Shown: positions 5,680 through 10,669 of the stretch, one piece after another
Layout of the letters: each line of letters opens with the position of its first letter
How positions within the stretch are numbered: position 1 is the first letter of the stretch
Assembly: GCA_910585215.1 (NCBI GenBank)
Contig: CAJUDQ010000008.1
Coordinates: 95,809-106,477, forward strand
Length of the DNA stretch: 10,669 nucleotides
Source: an uncultured Lachnospiraceae bacterium
Lineage (GTDB): Bacteria; Bacillota; Clostridia; Lachnospirales; Lachnospiraceae
Direction: 5' to 3'
The notes under the pieces: generated by a model
What the model saw: only the letters and a program-made list of their open reading frames with translations
Databases searched by the model: none
Told to the model about the DNA's origin: nothing
Program-made: the position numbers and the translations under genes

Positions 5680-8234
5680 AGACTGTCCTCCTGATTTTCT
5701 GTTCTGCCTTCTATATTTTCCCAGAATTTTTCCACTTTTGAAGAAATCCCCCTCAGATTGACCATTTCTCTGTCGTGCCATTCTCTTGGAAATAACGCTG
5801 CATATTCTTTTCTTAAAAACCTGTCGTCCAAAAGTACAATGATTCCCGTGTCCTTTTCTGTCCGTATTACCCGTCCTGCTGCCTGAAGCACTTTATTGAC
5901 ACCTGGATAAAGATAGGCATAATCAAATCCATTTCTGCCGGATTCATCAAAATAAGTTTTTACTACCTCTTTTTCCATACATATCTGTGGAAGTCCCGTA
6001 CCTATAATAATACAGCCAATCAGCTTATCTTCCGTCAAATCAATTCCCTCTGAAAAAATTCCTCCCATGACACAAAAGGAAAGAAAGGTTTTTTGATGAG
6101 GATTGTGAAAGGCAGAAAGAAATTCTTCCCGTTCTGACTCTGCCATTGACTGCTTCTGGACAGCAATTTCATAATCTCCCTTGCCCCTTTCCATTTCCTT
6201 TAAAATTTCTTCCATAAACTGATAGGAAGGAGCAAATATCATATAGTTTCCCTTTTTGACCGAAACAATTTTTTCGATATACTCTGCAATTTTTCGATAT
6301 TCATCCGCTGTTCTTCTTGTATATTTACTGCTTACATCATTTGCCACAAGAATTTTTCTGTTTTGGCTATGAAAAGGGGAATTGATATAAACAGCATAAT
6401 CGTTTATATCACCGCTTAATAACAATTTATAATAATTTACCGGCAGCAGTGTGGCAGAAAAAAAGACTGTGCTGACTGCATGTTCCATACAGGCTTTTAA
6501 ATTGGCAGAAGGATTCATACACATTAATCTGACAAAAAATGCTTCATCAAAAATACTTTCTCTGACAGATAGTTCCGAAAACCTTTCAGACGTCTCACCA
6601 GAAACAAGATGACCGCAGATTTTATAATAGCTGTGCCCTTCTTCATCTTTTAAGAATGTACAATCATACATATTTAAAAAATGAATGATAGAAAAATAAA
6701 AATCAAGCACTTCGTCTCTGCCTTCAAACTCTCTGTAATCATCGAGAAACTGTTCCATATATCCATACAGCTTTTCAAGCTGCATAATAAAATCACCGAT
6801 TTCTTCCAGATAAACATATTCTTTGTCACACATGCGCTTATATGCCAGCATGATGCGGTTGCAGCGCTCAAGCGCCTTAGTCACTCTGATATCTTTATGC
6901 GCAATGATTTTCTTGATATACATCATGTCTTCTTTTTTTAAATCTGCACTGTACATTGCACGGGCCCGTTCTACGAGATTATGAGATTCATCTACAAGAA
7001 AAAGGTAGCGTTCGCTGTTATTACCGGAAAAATAACGCTTCAATGACACCGTCGGGTCAAAGGCATAGTTGTAGTCACAGATAACCGCATCTGCAAAATT
7101 ACTGATATCAAGACTAAATTCATATGGACATACCTGATGTTTTTTGGCATAGCTTAATATGATTTCTCTTGTAATATCCTGTTCATGAGTAATTATATCA
7201 TAGATAGCATCATTAATTCTGTCAAAATGACCTTTTGCACGCTCACAATTGTCAGGATTGCATTTTGTTTCTTCTTTTATGCACATTTTATCTTTTGCAG
7301 TAATTGTGATAAAATGAAAGGCAAGACCTTTTTCTCTGAGCGTTTTAAAAGAATCCTGTGCTACCTGTCCAGTTATTGTCTTTGCGGTAAGATAAAAGAT
7401 TTTATCGACCAGTCCTTCTCCCACTGCCTTTACTGCCGGAAAAATCACAGACATTGTTTTCCCCACACCGGTAGGAGCCTGTATGAAAAGTTCTTTTTTC
7501 TGCATAACTGCCTTATAGACAGACACTGCGAGTTCCTTCTGCCCCGTCCGATACAAAAAAGGAAACTCTATTGATTTTGCAGTACAGATTTTTTCATTCT
7601 TGTGTTGAAATGCAAATTTTACCCATTTTTCGTAAAGCTTCAAGATACCAAAAAACCATGTGGAAAGTTCGTGAAAATTATATTCCTTTTTCAGACGTTT
7701 CACTTCCTCTGTTTCAATATTGACATAGGTAATCTGAATTATGATTTTTACCGAATTTATATTGACAGAAGGATTTCCAGAACCGGCATTTTGGAAATCA
7801 ATATTTGCAAGATACATATAAGCGTAACACATTGCCTGTGCTTCATGTAAAATCTCTGGCTTTTCAAATTTTGTTACATCCCTGTACATACATTTGATTT
7901 CATCAATCATAACCTCTGTAAGAATTTTATCTGAACAGTCAATGTCTGTGCCGGCTGCAGGATTTTCATTATAGGTACATTCAATTCCGTCTGCTCTTCC
8001 CTCTACCGTAAGGGTAAATTCTTCATATTCTATCTGAGCTTTCAGCGGTACTTCCGCCTGATAATTTCCCTTCATTTCTCCCTGTATTTTTCTGTGCAGC
8101 CTGCTCCCCTGCTGCATGGCATCTGCATTTCCTTTTCCTGCAAAACGATTGTCAATATTTCCACTTCGCAATATAAATTCGATTAAATTTCTTACTGATA
8201 TTTTGATATTTTTTTCTTTCATATTATTATTCAT
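5676..8234 (-). CDS. PD-(D/E)XK nuclease fused to XPD/DinG-type iron-sulfur DNA helicase
   Basis: This 852-residue protein combines nuclease and helicase modules. The N-terminal domain (about 1-210) has the RecB/Cas4-type nuclease residues: H47 in GSRLH, D82 in GRADG, E112 and K114 in DEIKC, and the Q133-x3-Y137 motif. The rest is a superfamily 2 helicase of the XPD/Rad3/DinG group (COG1199). It has Walker A APTGVGKT (253-260), DESH (415-418) in place of DEAH, SAT (593-595), the GIFSEGIDL segment near 725-733, and motif VI QAAGRVIR (784-791). Cysteines 318, 325, 330 and 369 lie between motifs Ia and II, where XPD and E. coli DinG bind a 4Fe-4S cluster. From family knowledge it should unwind DNA 5' to 3' and may cut it. 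The biological role is inferred to be repair or processing. Start choice is uncertain: TTG 8237, ATG 8234 and ATG 8222 all lack a clear ribosome site. ATG 8234 overlaps the upstream gene by 8 bp, which suggests coupled translation. Its stop overlaps the DUF1461 start as ATGA. Confidence 0.9.
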   Translation of the reverse strand: MNNNMKEKNIKISVRNLIEFILRSGNIDNRFAGKGNADAMQQGSRLHRKIQGEMKGNYQAEVPLKAQIEYEEFTLTVEGRADGIECTYNENPAAGTDIDCSDKILTEVMIDEIKCMYRDVTKFEKPEILHEAQAMCYAYMYLANIDFQNAGSGNPSVNINSVKIIIQITYVNIETEEVKRLKKEYNFHELSTWFFGILKLYEKWVKFAFQHKNEKICTAKSIEFPFLYRTGQKELAVSVYKAVMQKKELFIQAPTGVGKTMSVIFPAVKAVGEGLVDKIFYLTAKTITGQVAQDSFKTLREKGLAFHFITITAKDKMCIKEETKCNPDNCERAKGHFDRINDAIYDIITHEQDITREIILSYAKKHQVCPYEFSLDISNFADAVICDYNYAFDPTVSLKRYFSGNNSERYLFLVDESHNLVERARAMYSADLKKEDMMYIKKIIAHKDIRVTKALERCNRIMLAYKRMCDKEYVYLEEIGDFIMQLEKLYGYMEQFLDDYREFEGRDEVLDFYFSIIHFLNMYDCTFLKDEEGHSYYKICGHLVSGETSERFSELSVRESIFDEAFFVRLMCMNPSANLKACMEHAVSTVFFSATLLPVNYYKLLLSGDINDYAVYINSPFHSQNRKILVANDVSSKYTRRTADEYRKIAEYIEKIVSVKKGNYMIFAPSYQFMEEILKEMERGKGDYEIAVQKQSMAESEREEFLSAFHNPHQKTFLSFCVMGGIFSEGIDLTEDKLIGCIIIGTGLPQICMEKEVVKTYFDESGRNGFDYAYLYPGVNKVLQAAGRVIRTEKDTGIIVLLDDRFLRKEYAALFPREWHDREMVNLRGISSKVEKFWENIEGRTENQEDSL

Positions 8235-8457
8235 CAAATGTAACAGTTACAAAAAAGCCTCTGTCTGTCTGATGAACCTTTTTTACAACTCCCTTTCTTG
8301 TTTTCAGCCGTTCCCGGAACTGATAATTGGCAGACATTGCCACAGCAGGCTCCAAAGTATAATAATAACTGCTTGGAAGCTTCCCTTCTGTAATTTCCAC
8401 TTCCTGTCCCTCCGTCACAAGTCCTTCCCGTTCCATTTTAAATTCCATGTCACGCAT
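8227..8457 (-). CDS. Small unrecognised protein translationally coupled to the nuclease-helicase
   Basis: I do not recognise this 76-residue protein. It is short, charged and has no signal peptide, membrane segment or cysteine. The C-terminal part reads as alternating strands with a turn, RKGVVKKVHQTDRGFFVTVTFDE when the segments at 54-59 and 60-76 are joined. It resembles small barrel (SH3/KOW-like) proteins in general pattern only. The ATG at 8457 is preceded by AAGGA about nine bases upstream, and ATG 8448 is a possible alternative. Its stop (TAA, 8227-8229) overlaps the likely helicase start by 8 bp, so the two are probably made together, and it might be an accessory subunit or merely a co-transcribed gene. 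Codon use and length of open frame support a real gene. Function is unknown. Confidence 0.7.
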   Translation of the reverse strand: MRDMEFKMEREGLVTEGQEVEITEGKLPSSYYYTLEPAVAMSANYQFRERLKTRKGVVKKVHQTDRGFFVTVTFDE

Positions 8458-8484
8458 TTTTATTCTTCCTTTGATTTTCTTTTA

Positions 8485-8664
8485 TTAGACAAATTTATTT
8501 AATTCTTTATTGTATTCATAATCAATACTTTTCAGCTTTGCTTCTAATTCTTCTCTGTCACACTGATAAGCAAAAATAAATTCTTCCAATGAAGAATAAT
8601 TATCTCTTAATTGAGTATTTACAAAGCTTAACAGCATAACAGGGTCGTTTGGAATTGTTGTCAT
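8485..8664 (-). CDS. DUF4250 domain-containing small protein
   Basis: This 59-residue gene begins MTTIPNDPVMLLSFVNTQLR and ends with a KLKSIDYEYNKELNKF stretch. Both segments are typical of the DUF4250 family, short proteins of Clostridia with no known function. The ATG at 8664 has a near-perfect AAGGAGG (8670-8676) five bases upstream. The stop is TAA at 8485-8487. The central part (about 24-45) is acidic and helix-like, with one cysteine (C35). The protein has no membrane segment or signal peptide. It lies 36 bp after the AT-rich 135-residue gene and 27 bp before the 76-residue gene, so it probably shares their transcript. Family recognition is from memory of the PNDPVMLLS and IDYEY signatures, without a database search. 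Confidence 0.85.
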   Translation of the reverse strand: MTTIPNDPVMLLSFVNTQLRDNYSSLEEFIFAYQCDREELEAKLKSIDYEYNKELNKFV

Positions 8665-8700
8665 TTCTGCCTCCTTATCCCAATTTTTCTTCTTTCATAT

Positions 8701-9108
8701 TCAGCAAATATCGGAATAAATCAAGTTCCAGTTATCGCTCCATAAACAATCAATAAAGTGTCCGAACATAAATTTTGAATTTGACAAATAGCACCCTATC
8801 GAATCATCCTTTATATATAAAACAAAGCTATCCACTACTAATTGCCGGCACATCTCATCAGAAGATGTAATAAGATTTCGATTTACGCCATAAAAGTCAT
8901 AAAACTCCGGCTTAAATGCCTGCTGTATCAATATGTCTATATGTTCAGACATATACTTTAACTTTTCCCAATATCTTTGAATACTTATATTACTTATGGT
9001 TTCGTTTTTTCTTATAATATAATAACCACAAGGTTCACTAAAAGGAGAACGAAATCTTCGACTGTTCCCTATAATATCGTTTACCATATAGGCGTCCATA
9101 TCCATCAT
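8701..9108 (-). CDS. Unrecognised AT-rich 135-residue protein directly behind hydF
   Basis: I cannot assign a family. The 135-residue protein is soluble-looking, with no membrane segment or signal peptide. It is rich in aromatic residues, and its C-terminal third reads as strands ending in a block with FGHFID (115-120), two tryptophans (W123, W127) and NLIYSDI. Compact strand-rich proteins of this sort are common among immunity proteins of polymorphic toxin systems. That is only a suggestion, as no toxin gene is visible. The ATG at 9108 overlaps the hydF stop in TAATG, with GGAGG six bases upstream (9115-9119) inside the last hydF codons; a second ATG follows at once. By hand count its GC is about 32%, clearly below neighbouring genes near 38-42%, which fits acquisition by transfer into the operon. 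Confidence 0.75.
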   Translation of the reverse strand: MMDMDAYMVNDIIGNSRRFRSPFSEPCGYYIIRKNETISNISIQRYWEKLKYMSEHIDILIQQAFKPEFYDFYGVNRNLITSSDEMCRQLVVDSFVLYIKDDSIGCYLSNSKFMFGHFIDCLWSDNWNLIYSDIC

Positions 9109-10340
9109 TATATACCTCCAGCACTATACGATGAATTTATCTGCGCCGATTCCCATATCTTTGGGAACACCTCAAGACTTCTTTTTAAAATCCCATGCAT
9201 CTGTGCAATCGCCACTCCATAATTTACAATCGGTACTCCTGCCAGAGCCGCCTGTTTCATACGATGCGCCATTTCCTTTTCATTCAGCATACATCCCCCG
9301 CAATGCACAATCAATTTATAATCCGACAGATTTTCCGGAAATTCTCCCCCGCTGGTAAAGTTATATTCTGGATGTATCCCTGAAAATTTTTCAATCCATG
9401 CGGGCATTTTCACTGTTCCAATATCATTACACTGGCGATGATGTGTACAGCCTTCGCTGATTAATACCTTATCCCCTGTTTTAAGCTGTGACAGTCTGAC
9501 TGCACCTTTTACAAGCTCTTTTAAACTGCCTTTATATCTGGCAAATAATATTGAAAAAGAAGTGAGCAGCATATCAGCAGGAATATCCTCTGCCACCTTT
9601 TCAAAAACCTGTGAATCCGTAATAATCAGCTTTGGTTTTTTTGCAAGCATGGCAAGTGTCTGTTTCAGTTCCGTATCCTGACAGGCTATAAAAGAACAGT
9701 GTGCATCCAGTATATCACGCATTGTCTGCTGCTGTGGCAGAATCAGTCTGCCTTTTGGAGCTGCTTCATCGATTGGGAGCACCAGCAAAACCAAATCTCC
9801 CTCCTCAAGTAAATCTGATACAATATGTTTTTCATTCTTTCTATTTCCGGCAAAAGCGCCGATTTTCTTTTTTAATTCTTCAATATTTTCGTTTGTAACA
9901 GCACTGATATATAATTCATTTTCATTTAATTCTGTTCGTTCTGTCAGCAAATCCGCCTTGTTATATACAATGATATACGGAAGTTTTTTCTCTTCAAAAA
10001 GAGTCATAAGTTCCGTATCATATTTGTCTATTCCTTTTACAGCATCTATGACAAGTATGGCAATATCCGTTTTTGCAAGAATCTGTTTTGCCTTTTTTAT
10101 CCGCAGGTCTCCTAATTGGCCCTCATCGTCCAAACCCGGAGTATCTATAATTACCACAGGTCCAAGCGGAAGAAGCTCCATTGCCTTTTTTACGGGGTCA
10201 GTAGTCGTTCCCTTTATATCAGACACTACCGACAGCTCCTGTCCGGTTACAGCATTGACCACACTGGATTTTCCCGCATTTCTTATTCCAAAAAAACTGA
10301 TATGAGGTCTTTCTGCGGATACTGTTTCATTTAATCCCAT
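9108..10340 (-). CDS. hydF: [FeFe]-hydrogenase H-cluster maturation GTPase HydF
   Basis: HydF is the scaffold on which HydE and HydG assemble the diiron subcluster before delivery to [FeFe]-hydrogenase HydA, in the cytoplasm. The 410-residue protein starts MGLNETVSAERPHISFFG, typical of the family. The GTPase domain (about 1-170) shows G1 GIRNAGKSS (18-26), the GTTTDPV switch (about 44-50), G3 DTPG (66-69) and G4 NKAD (127-130). A dimerisation region follows. The C-terminal cluster-binding domain carries the HydF signature CTH (C298, H300) and HCGGC (H346, C347, C350), expected to bind a 4Fe-4S cluster. ATG 10340 is chosen over the in-frame GTG at 10349 because AAGGAGG (10349-10355) lies eight bases before the ATG and leaves no spacing for the GTG. 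The gene sits 15 bp after the small upstream gene. hydE, hydG and hydA are not in the window. The tail after FPKIW ends in Gly-Gly-Ile, whose codons contain the next gene's ribosome site. Confidence 0.96.
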   Translation of the reverse strand: MGLNETVSAERPHISFFGIRNAGKSSVVNAVTGQELSVVSDIKGTTTDPVKKAMELLPLGPVVIIDTPGLDDEGQLGDLRIKKAKQILAKTDIAILVIDAVKGIDKYDTELMTLFEEKKLPYIIVYNKADLLTERTELNENELYISAVTNENIEELKKKIGAFAGNRKNEKHIVSDLLEEGDLVLLVLPIDEAAPKGRLILPQQQTMRDILDAHCSFIACQDTELKQTLAMLAKKPKLIITDSQVFEKVAEDIPADMLLTSFSILFARYKGSLKELVKGAVRLSQLKTGDKVLISEGCTHHRQCNDIGTVKMPAWIEKFSGIHPEYNFTSGGEFPENLSDYKLIVHCGGCMLNEKEMAHRMKQAALAGVPIVNYGVAIAQMHGILKRSLEVFPKIWESAQINSSYSAGGI

Positions 10341-10348
10341 AAAAAACA

Positions 10349-10355
10349 CCTCCTT
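10349..10355 (-). promoter_or_regulatory. Ribosome binding site fixing the hydF start
   Basis: AAGGAGG on the minus strand is separated by eight bases from ATG 10340. The in-frame GTG at 10349 overlaps the site itself, so it cannot be the start served by it. The site partly lies in the 15-bp gap after the upstream gene's stop (TAA, 10356-10358). Confidence 0.85.
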
Positions 10356-10580
10356 TTAAAAGCGAAAATCCCGCCGGTTAGAATTTTTAATATCCCTGAT
10401 ATTTTGCATGGCAAGTTCTCTGACCTTTTCTTTTGGAATACGTCTTAATTCCTTTTCAATCATTTCATATCCAGTCTTTTTTGTATTCTCCGAAGCGTAA
10501 TCTTCCAGATATTCAGATAATGTCATTAACGCATTCGGGTGGCAGCAGTTTAAAATCTGCCCGTTTTTACACAAACCCAT
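10356..10580 (-). CDS. Unrecognised small protein upstream of hydF; start uncertain
   Basis: I do not recognise this protein. From ATG 10580 it has 74 residues: a short N-terminal part with C4, C12, C13 and H14 (LCKNGQILNCCHPNALM), then a highly charged, helix-like C-terminus (about 37-70) ending in RRDFRF. ATG 10580 has AGGAG (10589-10593) about eight bases upstream, which is the best start signal. The reading frame nevertheless stays open to the window edge at 10669 through a possible GTG at 10661, and the 27 added residues are protein-like (VFINNNKVYTSGDRF), so a longer gene entering from outside is possible. Against that, 10581-10661 is very AT-rich and holds a near-palindrome, as a promoter region might. 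It lies 15 bp before hydF, so co-expression with hydF is likely. The cysteine cluster might bind metal, but that is speculative. Confidence 0.6.
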   Translation of the reverse strand: MGLCKNGQILNCCHPNALMTLSEYLEDYASENTKKTGYEMIEKELRRIPKEKVRELAMQNIRDIKNSNRRDFRF

Positions 10581-10621
10581 AAAACGGTCTCCTGATGTGT
10601 AAACTTTATTATTGTTTATAA

Positions 10622-10643
10622 AAACTTTAAATATTTTAAGTTT
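10622..10643. promoter_or_regulatory. AT-rich near-perfect palindrome upstream of the small gene before hydF
   Basis: A 22-bp element pairs in 10 of 11 positions. Its arms read AAACTTTAAAT and ATTTTAAGTTT on the plus strand, with one T/T mismatch. It lies about 42 bp ahead of ATG 10580. Regulators often bind such sites, but the base composition makes chance pairing fairly likely, and no clear -35/-10 pair could be placed around it. If the gene really extends beyond the window, the element is inside coding sequence. Confidence 0.25.
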
Positions 10644-10669
10644 GTGTACCTCACGATACACCTTTCCTT

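Noticed and set aside
5680..5781. Longer N-terminus for the DUF1461 membrane protein starting at 5781
   Set aside because: The extra 34 residues are encoded entirely inside the helicase gene, while ATG 5679 has AGGAGG at seven bases and an ATGA overlap with the helicase stop.
8000..8234. Cas4-like nuclease domain as a sign of a CRISPR-Cas locus
   Set aside because: No CRISPR repeats or other cas genes are visible; the domain is part of a helicase protein and has RecB-family residues common in repair nucleases.
10341..10349. GTG start at 10349 for hydF
   Set aside because: It overlaps the AAGGAGG site; ATG 10340 is correctly spaced and gives the usual HydF N-terminus.

Overview
The window looks like a chromosomal stretch from an anaerobic, low-GC Bacillota of the class Clostridia, most likely a Lachnospiraceae gut-type bacterium. 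This rests on family content (HydF for [FeFe]-hydrogenase maturation, a single-chain clade-II type PurL of about 1,258 residues, a DUF4250 protein and a DUF1461/TIGR01906 membrane protein), strong AGGAGG-type ribosome binding sites and an overall GC content estimated by eye near 40%. Genus cannot be fixed from the sequence alone.

All supported genes lie on the minus strand, so transcription runs from high to low coordinates. In that order: a small unrecognised protein (10580-10356, possibly longer and entering from outside the window); hydF (10340-9108); an AT-rich unrecognised gene of 135 residues (9108-8701); a DUF4250 gene of 59 residues (8664-8485); an unrecognised 76-residue gene (8457-8227); a large protein joining a PD-(D/E)XK nuclease domain to an XPD/DinG-type iron-sulfur helicase (8234-5676); a DUF1461 four-helix membrane protein (5679-4858); purL (4871-1095); and, after an 86-bp gap, a GrpB/UPF0157 protein fused to a small pyrophosphatase-like domain (1008-133). 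A strong hairpin right after the last stop (129-97) probably ends the transcription unit.

From 10580 down to 1095 the genes are separated by at most 36 bp, and four junctions overlap by 1, 8, 4 and 14 bp. That is operon-like packing with probable translational coupling, although the functions (hydrogenase cofactor assembly, DNA processing, membrane protein, purine synthesis) share no obvious pathway. The only gap with room for a separate promoter is 1009-1094 before the GrpB fusion. It holds a weak promoter candidate beside a Fur-like inverted repeat.

No rRNA, tRNA, CRISPR array, transposase or phage gene was seen. The points most worth following are the GrpB-pyrophosphatase-like fusion, the nuclease-helicase with its small overlapping partner gene, and the AT-rich gene inserted directly behind hydF. 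None of these proves a new system. The first 96 bases hold no gene I can support.
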